Positions 1 to 8,220 of a DNA stretch of 40,138 nucleotides are shown piece by piece. The notes beneath the pieces are model-generated. The model saw nothing but the letters and a program-made list of their open reading frames with translations, was not told where the DNA came from and searched no databases. The stretch lies in assembly GCA_020426105.1 (NCBI GenBank), contig JAGQQS010000096.1:1-40138 (forward strand). The letters are read 5' to 3'. The stretch's first letter is position 1; every line of letters starts with the position of its first letter. A program made the translations under genes and the position numbers. Source of the DNA: Planctomycetaceae bacterium (GTDB lineage Bacteria > Planctomycetota > Planctomycetia > Planctomycetales > Planctomycetaceae).

Positions 1-456
1 TTCGTAGACGTCAGGAAGACGCTGATGCAGTTGTTCGACCAGATTGTCCCACACATCACGTTCGCCGGATGCAATTGTGCTGTCATAAAGATTGTTCAGC
101 ATCTCGTATGCCATTTCGTCGTCCATCAGTTCCGGCTCGTCCAGCGTCTTGATGAACAGCTCACGGCGAACATCTTCAGCCGCGTTTTCGAATTCAGTCC
201 ACCGCGCGTTGATCGCCTCCATTTTTGGATCGAGGGGTTTCGGATCCGGGATCGGTTCGGCAGGCCGCTGAAGCGGCGTTGATCTTTGAATCACATCGGC
301 TGCGTCGTCGTCATCGACCGAGCCCATGTCGCTCGACCTGATGCCGAGAGGTTTTGCGTGTTTCGATTGCTCTGCCGCCAGATCAGAAGCCAGACAACAC
401 TTCTTGTATTTCTTACCACTGCCACAGTGACACGGATCGTTCCGACCGGTTTTCAT
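1..456 (-). CDS. SEC-C motif protein (3' end beyond the window)
   Basis: The reading frame is open from an ATG at 456 to the left edge (152 codons), so the C-terminus is missing. Residues 7-21 form a SEC-C zinc-binding motif, with Cys9, Cys11, Cys20 and Cys21 in the CxCx8CC pattern also found at the C-terminus of SecA. A low-complexity Asp/Pro linker (residues about 46-80) follows, then an acidic, probably helical region. SEC-C domains bind zinc and often mediate protein or ribosome contacts. A stand-alone protein of this kind has no assignable reaction. The ATG overlaps the stop of a 55-codon upstream ORF by ATGA, which suggests translational coupling. The family call is firm; the function is unknown. 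Confidence 0.8.
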   Translation of the reverse strand, partial: MKTGRNDPCHCGSGKKYKKCCLASDLAAEQSKHAKPLGIRSSDMGSVDDDDAADVIQRSTPLQRPAEPIPDPKPLDPKMEAINARWTEFENAAEDVRRELFIKTLDEPELMDDEMAYEMLNNLYDSTIASGERDVWDNLVEQLHQRLPDVYE

Positions 457-620
457 GTTTGCTCAATCTCCGTATTGTAGTCCACGCGTCTCGGATCTAT
501 TGCGACTGCCGTAAACCGTGAAGAGTCTGTGCGCGACTCGATAAAAATTCGTTTCGTCGCCGTCGTTCGAATCCGGATATAAAAACGGACGCCTCCGAAT
601 TCTGGCGCTTCCGGCATCAT
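453..620 (-). CDS. Small hypothetical protein, coupled to SEC-C gene
   Basis: This is a 55-aa ORF of unrecognised family, with a mixed beta-like composition (GVRFYIRIRTTATKRIFIES) and no signal or membrane segment. I chose the ATG at 620 because AAGG lies four bases upstream. A second ATG follows directly at 617, and the frame extends upstream to an ATG at 665. The stop TGA overlaps the start ATG of the SEC-C gene (ATGA), an arrangement typical of translationally coupled genes and the main reason to believe the ORF is real. It could also be a chance ORF in the leader of the SEC-C gene. Confidence 0.45.
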   Translation of the reverse strand: MMPEAPEFGGVRFYIRIRTTATKRIFIESRTDSSRFTAVAIDPRRVDYNTEIEQT

Positions 621-842
621 GTTGCCTTGTTCCACGATGAGTGTAATCGCCCTGCGACTTCGCATCAAACAGGCGACGAAGCCGAGCGAATGCCTGCATC
701 CGGATAGGTTGCAAAGTCAAGTGCTGCTCGAAGGGGGTAGAGGTCGCTCAATCGGCCCCGAAAGAAACTTCGTGATGCGGATGTCCGACAGCAAAATCCG
801 ATTTCCCCCATTTTCCTTATTGACGCGCACCGATTGTTCTCA

Positions 843-861
843 TACTCTTAGTTTAAGAGTA
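843..861. promoter_or_regulatory. Perfect palindrome, possible operator
   Basis: TACTCTTA (843-850) and TAAGAGTA (854-861) are an exact 8-bp inverted repeat with a 3-bp spacer, centred 55 bp before the ATG at 907. Position and symmetry fit an operator for the winged-helix regulator encoded by the second gene of this operon, i.e. autoregulation. This is inference; no known site matrix was matched. Confidence 0.45.
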
Positions 862-906
862 ATCGTGTTTTGCGAGTTTGTCGAAGGATTATGCCGGAGC
901 GTTTTA

Positions 907-1533
907 ATGCCAAACGAAGAAATTCAGCGACTGCAGGACGATTTGACGACCATGCGGCAGGTGATGCGGCTGGATAAGCCGTACGATGCTGGCGACATCC
1001 CATCGCTGTTGCTGATTGGATTGGGTGCGTCGGTGGCGGTCCCACTGTTGGAGTTTACGTCGTGGCATCAGGGGATGACGATGATAGTGGCATTGGCTCC
1101 CGGAATGACTGCTTTTCTGTACCGCTACATGCTTGCGAAGAGAAACCGCGTGAAACGCCCGGCGTTGTGGAAGGAGTATAGAGTGGCTGCCTTTCTTGGG
1201 GTCTGCGCAACGCCACTTGTCGTGGGATGGATTTGGTGGAGCCAGCATCAATTTGGCACAACCCGAGAGGCTGCCGGGGCTTCCATCATGTTCTGCGTCG
1301 GCGCAGTTTTGTCGGGCTTCGGCGTGCTGGATTCCGATCGACGAAGCTATTTGTCTGGTGGATTCTTCCTGATCGCATTCGCGCTGGTGATTCCGTGGTT
1401 GACACCGCGGCAGATGGCGCCGGTTGGTGCAGGAGTTCTGGCGATTGTCAGTTTAGCCACAACTGCGTTCATTTGGTGGCAAACTCGCAATGATGTGGGG
1501 CCGAGGACAGCCGTGAGTTGCGGACATGACTGA
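907..1533 (+). CDS. Six-helix membrane protein, partner of HTH regulator
   Basis: This 208-aa protein of unrecognised family has a soluble N-terminal stretch (1-29) and about six hydrophobic segments near residues 31-48, 55-75, 93-111, 122-140, 147-165 and 170-190. The open frame extends far upstream, but the ATG at 907 is preferred: GGAG (896-899) precedes it by 7 bases and the palindrome at 843-861 would otherwise fall inside the gene. Its stop overlaps the start of the winged-helix gene by 8 bp, so the two are almost certainly co-transcribed. Small membrane proteins paired with PadR/HTH_34-like regulators are common in bacteria and usually uncharacterised. A role in sensing or envelope stress is possible but not shown by the sequence. 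Confidence 0.8.
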   Translation: MPNEEIQRLQDDLTTMRQVMRLDKPYDAGDIPSLLLIGLGASVAVPLLEFTSWHQGMTMIVALAPGMTAFLYRYMLAKRNRVKRPALWKEYRVAAFLGVCATPLVVGWIWWSQHQFGTTREAAGASIMFCVGAVLSGFGVLDSDRRSYLSGGFFLIAFALVIPWLTPRQMAPVGAGVLAIVSLATTAFIWWQTRNDVGPRTAVSCGHD

Positions 1534-1843
1534 CAATCCCATCAATTTCAACGGGCTTGACAGTGCCGTGTACGGTCCGGTTCGACTAGGCGTGTTAACT
1601 GCGTTGCAGATGGACGGATCGCTGGATTTCACCACGCTGAAAAAGCGTCTTGAAGTTGCTGACGGCGCACTTGGTTTGCACCTTGGAAAGCTCGAAGAGA
1701 TCGGCTACCTCACCTGCAGAAAGGCGTTTGTCGGTAAACGGCCGAAAAGCACTTATATGATTACAGTCAAAGGCAAACGAGCACTTGCCAACTACCTCGA
1801 CGAAATGCAGCGGCTTATCGATGCGATTGGCGAGTTCCGATAG
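1526..1843 (+). CDS. Winged-helix transcriptional regulator (HTH_34/MarR-like)
   Basis: This 105-aa protein consists almost entirely of one winged helix-turn-helix domain. Residues about 14-40 give helices 1-2 (VYGPVRLGVLTALQ, FTTLKKRLEV), residues 42-58 the recognition helix (GALGLHLGKLEEIGYL), and residues 60-85 the wing (KAFVGKRPKSTYMITVKGKRAL). This resembles the HTH_34 family of small DNA-binding proteins. No ligand domain is present. It overlaps the preceding membrane-protein gene by 8 bp and probably controls this operon, perhaps through the palindrome at 843-861. The family assignment is confident; the target and signal are inferred. Confidence 0.85.
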   Translation: MTDNPINFNGLDSAVYGPVRLGVLTALQMDGSLDFTTLKKRLEVADGALGLHLGKLEEIGYLTCRKAFVGKRPKSTYMITVKGKRALANYLDEMQRLIDAIGEFR

Positions 1844-1959
1844 TCGGTGGCCAGGTGGCCTCGTCAGGCTTTGCATTTCCAGGGCAGGACTGTGTGAGGT
1901 AGAATCGCGGGCCGGGTACGTCAATGAAAATGTCGGTGTTCAATGGACTGAGTGAACTC

Positions 1960-2739
1960 ATGCAAATACACGACTGGACGCGAGTCACTGCCGGGACGTT
2001 CCATGATTTCCATTCCGCGTGGATCACTCATCTCAAAGAAGCCCTGAATCTGAATCTGCTGCCGCCAGGCTTCTATGCGATGGCCGAGCAGCACGCGGGC
2101 CGGATTGTCCCCGATATTCTGACGTTGACGTCGCCGGAATGGGCGACCGGTGACCGTGTTGAATCAAATCCTGAAGACTATGCTGTCAACGACAACTCCA
2201 ACGTTTCCCCGCCGCTCGGAGCCGTTGCTCTGGCGGACGCTCCTCCGCACGTCAGCTTCCGCAGCGTGCCTTCCGAAGCCGCCGTGTATCGTGAAAAACG
2301 GCGGACAATTTCGATTCGTCAGGTACCGGACAATCGCGTTGTGGCCATGATCGAGATCATCTCGCCCGGCAACAAAGACGGCTCTAAGGCGGTCCGTGAA
2401 TTCGTCATCAAAAGTCTGGAAGTGATGAACGCCGGCATTCACCTGCTGATTGTTGATCTTTTTCCGACGAGTGCCAGCAATCCCGAAGGCCTTCATGCGT
2501 TGTTATGGGATGATCCGTTCACGCTGCCCGCTGGCAGGCGACTAACGCTCGCGTCTTATCGCATCGACGTCCTGAATGAAGCGTTCATTGAACCCGTTGC
2601 CGTGGGGCAGGAAATGCCCGACATGCCGATTTTTCTTAACCCGGCGTGGTACGTCAACGTGCCACTGGCCGGCACTTACGAGTCCGCGTGGCGCGGCATG
2701 CCGAAACCTTTCCAGCAAATCCTTGACGCCATTGAGTGA
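1960..2739 (+). CDS. DUF4058-like protein
   Basis: This 259-aa cytoplasmic protein resembles the DUF4058 family seen in cyanobacteria and planctomycetes. Its opening (IHDWTRVTAGTFHDFHSAWI) and the block near residues 120-165 (VVAMIEIISPGNKDGSKA, GIHLLIVDLFP) fit that family as I remember it. The EIISPGNK segment faintly recalls nuclease-like cores, but no function is established. The frame is open from 1924, but the ATG at 1960 starts the conserved IHDW block and is preferred. There is no clear ribosome-binding site at either start. The gene stands alone, 27 bp from the end of a converging lipoprotein gene. The family call is from memory of its motifs, not a search. Confidence 0.75.
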   Translation: MQIHDWTRVTAGTFHDFHSAWITHLKEALNLNLLPPGFYAMAEQHAGRIVPDILTLTSPEWATGDRVESNPEDYAVNDNSNVSPPLGAVALADAPPHVSFRSVPSEAAVYREKRRTISIRQVPDNRVVAMIEIISPGNKDGSKAVREFVIKSLEVMNAGIHLLIVDLFPTSASNPEGLHALLWDDPFTLPAGRRLTLASYRIDVLNEAFIEPVAVGQEMPDMPIFLNPAWYVNVPLAGTYESAWRGMPKPFQQILDAIE

Positions 2740-2766
2740 AGCCATAAAACAAATTGCCGCGTTTTG

Positions 2767-4308
2767 CTACTCCCCAACTGCTGTGATGCGGACGCTCACT
2801 GTGCCGTGATTTCTGTCGCGTTCTGACCATTCGTCGTTGATCTGCAGCCACAGAATGCCGTCGATTGGAGAATGCACATGCCTGGTGGAACCAATGGGGA
2901 TTCGGCGCGTTGTTCGGGTGCCATCCTCCGAAATAATCGCCCCCACGACCTGCCCCAAAGGACGACCGTGAACGTAGTCGATCGTAATTCCGTCCGGCTC
3001 AGAAAACCAGGGCTTCGTTGTTTCCTCAACGATGCAGCGCCCGTGACATTCGATCATGATTTCCTGACCGGTGGTTAATCGAAGACCGGTGGATGCCCAT
3101 TGCTGACCGGCGGTCAGTACAAATTCCCCTGGCAGCGACGAGCCACTTTGGGAGTCTGGTGACTTCAGCTCCTTGACAGCCGGGAATCGCACGGAAGCGG
3201 CTTCTGCTTCTTTGAGTCCATCAAGGTACAGTGGCCAGATCTGGTTGAGTTGCTGCCAGGAGGATTCGGAAACGTTCGCCAGTGCAGCCTGAAACTGCTG
3301 CCGCGTGCGGCTGGCGGCAATGTCGGCGAAGTCGGCCTTCAATTCGGGATGATGATTGATGAGCCAGACCAGGGCCCAGGCATGGGCATATTGCAGATCG
3401 TCAACGAACCTTGCGTCGGGCGGATGCAGCACCGTTTGCAGCGGGACTAAGTCCGTCAGTTCAACCGGTGCTGATGGATTGAGATTAAAGTGTCTTTGAA
3501 TTTCCGCGATCCGATGCCAGCCTTCGAATCCTGTAACGGATGAAGGAAGCACTCCGAACTCACTGGATGCGAGATCATCGTGCAGTTTATGCGTCGCAAA
3601 ATACTCGGCTATCCCTTCTGTGTACCACAGCGGCGGAATGTCGGTCATCCCATATTCGCACATCAGGAAACAGTGCACAAATTCGTGCAGCAGCAGATGC
3701 CGACGGTAGTAATCGGCCGTTTGGTTGTTCATCCAGAAGCGATACCCCAGATTGCGACCGTGTCGAATGGGATATTGTTCCGGCGGAAGCAGACCCGCAC
3801 GGTCAAATCGGTCGCGAACATCCATCAGGAATCCAGTGACTTGAAATGTTTTCCCCGCGATGTCAGGTGTCAGCTTTCCCAGGCGCTGTTCAAGAGTTCT
3901 GAACAACGCGTCGGCCAATGGTGGCAGATTGGCCACAGACTCCAGTGGCAGATCGGTGACCAGCATCAGATGTTCTGACTCAAGAACCCGCAAGCCTTCG
4001 GCCAGCAATTCGTCGCGGTTGAGCGGTCGTCGGTCATCGGGCAGTCGAAATCGACGCGCCGGAGAAGTTTGTTCGGCCGCAGGTTCTGCCGGAATCTCCG
4101 GGACTTCTGTGGGCATTTCCGGGACTTCAGCCTGCGGTGCAATAACCGCCAAATCAGATGTCTTCGCGGGCTTCGTTACGGTCTCCGCGGGCCTCGGTAC
4201 GGTCTCCGCCAATGGCGCGCTGCCACTGCACCCGAAGAGCGTGAGATGCAGCAAAACGCAGCCACTGCTGGCAAACCATCTGCAGAATGCGGCGAATCCT
4301 GACGTCAT
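2767..4308 (-). CDS. Lipoprotein with HExxH metallopeptidase-like domain
   Basis: This 513-aa protein has a lipoprotein signal peptide (hydrophobic residues 9-26, lipobox LFGC with Cys27), then a Pro/Glu/Thr-rich linker with imperfect repeats (about 36-83). A gluzincin-like core follows: HEFVH at 208-212 and WYTEGIAEYF at 228-237, where Glu231 or Glu235 could be the third zinc ligand. This matches the peptidase MA-like/DUF1570 pattern common in planctomycetes. The C-terminal 150 residues look like a beta-rich domain. The start at 4308 is chosen because it gives the signal peptide and lies 37 bp after the MFS stop; the frame itself runs into that gene. The two are probably co-transcribed. Substrate unknown. 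Confidence 0.8.
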   Translation of the reverse strand: MTSGFAAFCRWFASSGCVLLHLTLFGCSGSAPLAETVPRPAETVTKPAKTSDLAVIAPQAEVPEMPTEVPEIPAEPAAEQTSPARRFRLPDDRRPLNRDELLAEGLRVLESEHLMLVTDLPLESVANLPPLADALFRTLEQRLGKLTPDIAGKTFQVTGFLMDVRDRFDRAGLLPPEQYPIRHGRNLGYRFWMNNQTADYYRRHLLLHEFVHCFLMCEYGMTDIPPLWYTEGIAEYFATHKLHDDLASSEFGVLPSSVTGFEGWHRIAEIQRHFNLNPSAPVELTDLVPLQTVLHPPDARFVDDLQYAHAWALVWLINHHPELKADFADIAASRTRQQFQAALANVSESSWQQLNQIWPLYLDGLKEAEAASVRFPAVKELKSPDSQSGSSLPGEFVLTAGQQWASTGLRLTTGQEIMIECHGRCIVEETTKPWFSEPDGITIDYVHGRPLGQVVGAIISEDGTRTTRRIPIGSTRHVHSPIDGILWLQINDEWSERDRNHGTVSVRITAVGE

Positions 4309-4345
4309 GGCAATTTTCGCTGGCCGATTCCGACAAAGAGCCGAC

Positions 4346-5866
4346 CTATTCAGGCAACGGCTGGTCTTTGGTCTCTTTGGCAAAGCACAGTGTGATGATT
4401 CCAATCATAAAGACGAGCGACATCCACATGCCGGCGGCTCGCCAGTTATCGGGTGCCGTGTATCCTCGTTCGACCGTAAAAACGCGTCTGGTTAAGAGGC
4501 CAAAAATTGTGGGCCCGAATGCCGCAACATAACGTCCCACGTTGTAGCAGAAAGAAGTTCCTGTACTGCGAAGGTATGTCGGGAAAATCTCAGGAAAATA
4601 AATGGCATACAGGGAGAAGAGTGACAACTGGAAGAACCCCATGACGGCGATCATCCAGAAATCTCCCGGCGAATCCAGCTTCCAGAATACCAGGGCCGTC
4701 GAAACCATCGCTGCGACATAGGCGATCAGGAACGCGGGCTTGCGTCCCAGCTGCTGCGCAATCCAGCCGAAACAATACATTCCCAGGGCGGCTCCGATCT
4801 GTTGGGTCAGCAATGTCAGGCTCTGCCAGAACGTCAGTGTGCTGCTGATTTTGTCTTCCATGCTCTTGGCCACTGCCGCTTCATCGGTGCTGAGAACTCG
4901 TCGCTCTTCTTTGGGCGTCAGGTTTTTTTCCCATTCGTATATTTCCTGCAGGACGGCCGACTTTTGTGGATCAGATTTCGCTTCCGCCAGTGCTTCCTCA
5001 TATTTCACAATAGCCACACGCTGCCGAAAGACCATCCGCGTCAGATCACCGCTGAAGAAGCCAATCCCCCACAGACCAATTACGCCCGGAATTGCCAGGA
5101 ACAATCCAACCAGTGCCGATCGTCTCCAGCGAGGATCAGAGAACAACGCCTTGTAAGACCCTGTCCGCTTATCCCGGTTGGGATCGTTTTTCATCTGCTG
5201 CCAGCGTTCGGGTTCTTTCAAACGTCGGCGAATGACAAGCGCCAGAATGGCGGGAACGGCACCGATCACAAACATGACACGCCAGGCGCTGAGACCTTCG
5301 GCTTCCCAGGGAGCCAGTGCGGCTCCGATAAATGCGGCGGAGATATTGCCCACTGCCGACAGGGCCTGAAGTAAACTCAATGCCCGCGGTCGGGCACGGT
5401 CCGGCATGATCTCAGCCACGAGCGCGACACCCACCGCGAATTCACCCCCGACACCCAGTCCGGTCAGAAAACGATAAAAGGCAAAGTCCCAGAATGTTGT
5501 CGACAGAGCACTCAGGCCGGTGCACGCTGAATAGATCAGAATCGTGATGACCATCGTTTTGGCACGACCAATGCGGTCGCCGAGTGATCCAAAGATCAAT
5601 CCGCCGGTAGCCCAGCCAATAATGAAAATGCTGGTCGCGTAACCGCCCCATTCTCCAATGAGCGGGTCGCCGGCAGGCACCTTCAGCAGGTCACGCATCG
5701 CGGTCGGTCGTGCCAGCGTAAATAACTGCTGGTCAAGGCAGTCAAACAACCACCCCAGTGCCGCCACAACTAAAACGAACCAGTGATAGCGGGTCAGTTC
5801 TTTGTACCAGCGATAGTTGGGATCCTTGATCACAGGGCTGTCGGATGGTGGAATTTCAGCGTGCAA
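4346..5866 (-). CDS. MFS transporter
   Basis: This 506-aa major facilitator superfamily permease has about 12 membrane helices and the loop 2-3 signature GDRIGR (residues 96-101), with a second copy-like motif near the middle (QQLGRKP). The N-terminal segment LFDCLDQQLF and general layout recall the sugar/aromatic-acid or SHS-type proton symporters, but the substrate cannot be read from sequence. A charged, probably coiled insert of roughly 65 residues (about 281-345) separates helices 7 and 8, which is unusual. The start is TTG at 5866, supported by AGGAG six bases upstream. The HExxH lipoprotein follows 37 bp downstream on the same strand. Confidence 0.9.
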   Translation of the reverse strand: MHAEIPPSDSPVIKDPNYRWYKELTRYHWFVLVVAALGWLFDCLDQQLFTLARPTAMRDLLKVPAGDPLIGEWGGYATSIFIIGWATGGLIFGSLGDRIGRAKTMVITILIYSACTGLSALSTTFWDFAFYRFLTGLGVGGEFAVGVALVAEIMPDRARPRALSLLQALSAVGNISAAFIGAALAPWEAEGLSAWRVMFVIGAVPAILALVIRRRLKEPERWQQMKNDPNRDKRTGSYKALFSDPRWRRSALVGLFLAIPGVIGLWGIGFFSGDLTRMVFRQRVAIVKYEEALAEAKSDPQKSAVLQEIYEWEKNLTPKEERRVLSTDEAAVAKSMEDKISSTLTFWQSLTLLTQQIGAALGMYCFGWIAQQLGRKPAFLIAYVAAMVSTALVFWKLDSPGDFWMIAVMGFFQLSLFSLYAIYFPEIFPTYLRSTGTSFCYNVGRYVAAFGPTIFGLLTRRVFTVERGYTAPDNWRAAGMWMSLVFMIGIITLCFAKETKDQPLPE

Positions 5867-6269
5867 GGAAATCTCCTGCGGTGGGCAGCGTTTTAGTCAG
5901 AGCGGAAGTTTTCAATTCCCAACGAAATCAGTCGCACTTTGTCAAAACACGTGCCCTGGTTCAACCGTTTGCTCCTGTCATTTTCCGGGTTCGGCGGATT
6001 TGCAGAGAATCATTGGCCTGAAACCCATACGATCGGCAGGGATCTGTCATATGCCGGAATAAAACGCGCTACTGGCTGTCGACGGGGCGCCTGAGTTCTC
6101 AGGCGAGAGCAGATCGCTGTTGCACAGCATGCTGGAGACGATCAGATCAGGCTGTGGCATAATGTGGTTGCCGGATTCGGGTCAGATCTGCCAGACAATG
6201 TTATTCCCGGTCCGCAACCGGGAACCGCTGACAAAACGCACGGGGCCGCCGAGTACTTGTTCGAGGCTC
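5867..6269. other. Intergenic region, no gene seen
   Basis: This stretch of 403 bp lies between two minus-strand genes. It should carry the promoter of the MFS gene near 5870-5950 and the 3' end signals of the thioesterase gene. Only one hairpin near 6204-6224 stands out. The open frames here look non-coding. Confidence 0.6.
6204..6224 (-). terminator. Hairpin downstream of thioesterase gene
   Basis: TTCCCGGT (6204-6211) pairs with ACCGGGAA (6217-6224) across a 5-nt loop, 45 bp past the stop of the minus-strand thioesterase gene. The stem is strong but no clean T-run follows on the minus strand, so termination is only a possibility. Confidence 0.35.
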
Positions 6270-6725
6270 TTAGCCGTCAGTATCGGGCACGATTTCAAAG
6301 GCGTTCAGTACTTCCGTGGGGACTCGGCAGGGCTGCAGCGTGTCGAATTTTACGAAGGCCCAGTTCGTCGACGCAAGGGTCAGTTTCTTCCCGTCGGCGA
6401 TTCGCAACAGTTCATACCGCCGCATCGACGTGACCCGCTTCATTTCGGCGACCCATGTCCTCACGATAATTTCATCGCCCGCGAAAGCAGGCACCAGATA
6501 TTCAATGAAATGCGAACGCACAACCCAGCCCTGTCCGAGTTCATAATAGGCTTTCGTTGGCCATCCCTGCGCTGCAGAATGAGCAACAGCCGCATGCTGC
6601 ATCCAGCGCATGTATTCGATATTGTTTACGTGTCCGACGCCGTCAATTTCGGCCTCGGTCACCTGAAGTCGATATTCGAATACGGCCGGCACGATGGTTC
6701 CTGCTTCTCTGTATAAGCTTTTCAC
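6270..6725 (-). CDS. Acyl-CoA thioesterase, 4HBT/YbgC-like hot-dog fold
   Basis: This 151-aa protein has the 4-hydroxybenzoyl-CoA thioesterase-type pattern. Residues about 20-45 (VTEAEIDGVGHVNNIEYMRW) carry the Asp-Gly-x-Gly-His-Val-Asn-Asn active-site turn, followed by a long central helix and strands ending in LASTNWAFVKFD. Such enzymes hydrolyse acyl-CoA thioesters in the cytoplasm. The chain-length preference cannot be told. The start is GTG at 6725, because no ATG lies before the conserved motif; the ribosome-binding site is poor. It lies 21 bp after the amidohydrolase gene, suggesting one transcript with the upstream amidohydrolase, second thioesterase and KAS III-like gene. Confidence 0.85.
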   Translation of the reverse strand: MKSLYREAGTIVPAVFEYRLQVTEAEIDGVGHVNNIEYMRWMQHAAVAHSAAQGWPTKAYYELGQGWVVRSHFIEYLVPAFAGDEIIVRTWVAEMKRVTSMRRYELLRIADGKKLTLASTNWAFVKFDTLQPCRVPTEVLNAFEIVPDTDG

Positions 6726-6746
6726 GGTACGACGAGAACGAATTGG

Positions 6747-8171
6747 CTACTCCGATGGTACTCGTTCCAACAAAGCCTGCGGCTGACACATGATCCCATG
6801 GTGCATAATCAGTTCCAGACTTCGTGTGTGGCGAATGTCGTCCAGGGGATTTTTCGACAGGAGCAGGATATCAGCAACCTTGCCTTCGGAGATAGAGCCG
6901 CAGCGTTCGTGTTCTCCGAGGACTGTGGCGTTAGTGAGGGTCGCCGCTTTGAGCACGGCTGCGGGGGGCAACCCGGACTGAACCAGCATTTCCATTTCCT
7001 GATGCAGCGCGAAGCCCGGCGTCACCTGCGGTTCGGGTGAATCCGTTCCCACAAGTAACGGCACGCCAGCGCGATACAGTTTGCCGGTCAGTTCCAGATA
7101 CTTTGCGAATTCAAGTTGACGATCTTCCAGTGATCCCCCCTGCGGACATCCTGTACGCCGCAAATAGACAGGCCAGAATTCACGCAGGCGTTTGGGAACC
7201 AGTGCGTTGTCTGGATGGTCATGGATGCCGGCAACGTCAGGCAGCAAAATCATATTTCTGAAAACTGCCAAAGTCGGATCAACAAACACTTTGCGCTGCG
7301 CGAGTTCCGTTACCAGGGATTCACAGACTGGACTGTTGAGACTCAGTCGACCGCGGTGGCCAGGCTGATTTTTGATCTCAGGCGGGATCACGTAATTGAA
7401 GACCGACCAGATATGTTCCAGACCATCAACGCCGTCCATGACCGCGTCCTGAGCTGAATACCTGCCGAGGTGCGCCGTCACAAAAAGTCCTCGTCGATGG
7501 CTTTCTTCGATCACGGCACGACCCACCGGGCGTGATGTTCCCGCATAGATTTTTACAGTCGTGATGTCCCATCGTTCGAGGTCGTCAAACAACTCGGGAA
7601 CCAACAGGGGATCGGTGATTGCGCGGCCAATGTCGCGATGAATCGGAGGATCTGCATCAAGCAGCGGACTGCATGTGAACACACGGGGGCAGAATTCCGG
7701 ATGTGCAGCGGCGAACCTCGCCACCAGTGTGGCCGCGACGACTTCATCTCCCGTACTGCGCACGGCTGTGACACCTGCTGCCAGGTAGAGTGGCAGTAAT
7801 TCGTCCCCTGTGACATGTGCATAGTCGAGGACATGCACGACATGGACGTGCGCATCGATGAATCCTGGCAAGGCGTACTTGCCGCGACCGTCGATCCGTA
7901 CCGCATCTGCGGGTATCTCCGGAATGTTGTTTTTTCCGGCTACATGGATGATTGTCGAACCGCGAACCACGACCGTCTGATCCGGCACCAGCGTGGCGGA
8001 TTCAGAATCAAACAGGCTGCAGCCCTCGATCACGATCGTCGTCTCAGCGGCGAAGACTTTCGAGGATGTCGCTGTGATTAAGGTCAAAGCGATGGCAGCA
8101 ATGCCAGACCAGACATACCGCTGGACCGGACGAAAACGGGTCTGTACCGCCATGCGTTTTGAATCGGACAT
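6747..8171 (-). CDS. Exported amidohydrolase family protein
   Basis: This 474-aa metal-dependent hydrolase is of the amidohydrolase (imidazolonepropionase-like/prolidase-like) type. The signal peptide is about residues 1-42 (VFAAE). The metal motif HVH is at 108-110 in GFIDAHVHVVHVL. Later ligands are likely in KIYAG (Lys), TAHLGR and GLEHIW (His), and VGTDSPEP (Asp), so the set looks complete. Export to the periplasm is inferred. The frame extends to 8255, inside the neighbouring thioesterase gene; the ATG at 8171 (or 8153) gives the signal peptide and avoids overlap. It sits between two thioesterase genes, 49 bp and 21 bp away. Substrate unknown; cyclic amide or dipeptide hydrolysis is typical of relatives. 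Confidence 0.85.
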   Translation of the reverse strand: MSDSKRMAVQTRFRPVQRYVWSGIAAIALTLITATSSKVFAAETTIVIEGCSLFDSESATLVPDQTVVVRGSTIIHVAGKNNIPEIPADAVRIDGRGKYALPGFIDAHVHVVHVLDYAHVTGDELLPLYLAAGVTAVRSTGDEVVAATLVARFAAAHPEFCPRVFTCSPLLDADPPIHRDIGRAITDPLLVPELFDDLERWDITTVKIYAGTSRPVGRAVIEESHRRGLFVTAHLGRYSAQDAVMDGVDGLEHIWSVFNYVIPPEIKNQPGHRGRLSLNSPVCESLVTELAQRKVFVDPTLAVFRNMILLPDVAGIHDHPDNALVPKRLREFWPVYLRRTGCPQGGSLEDRQLEFAKYLELTGKLYRAGVPLLVGTDSPEPQVTPGFALHQEMEMLVQSGLPPAAVLKAATLTNATVLGEHERCGSISEGKVADILLLSKNPLDDIRHTRSLELIMHHGIMCQPQALLERVPSE

Positions 8172-8220
8172 GTGCGCTTCACTCGTCGGCCGACCGAAGC
8201 ACATCGACCTGTTTGTTGTT

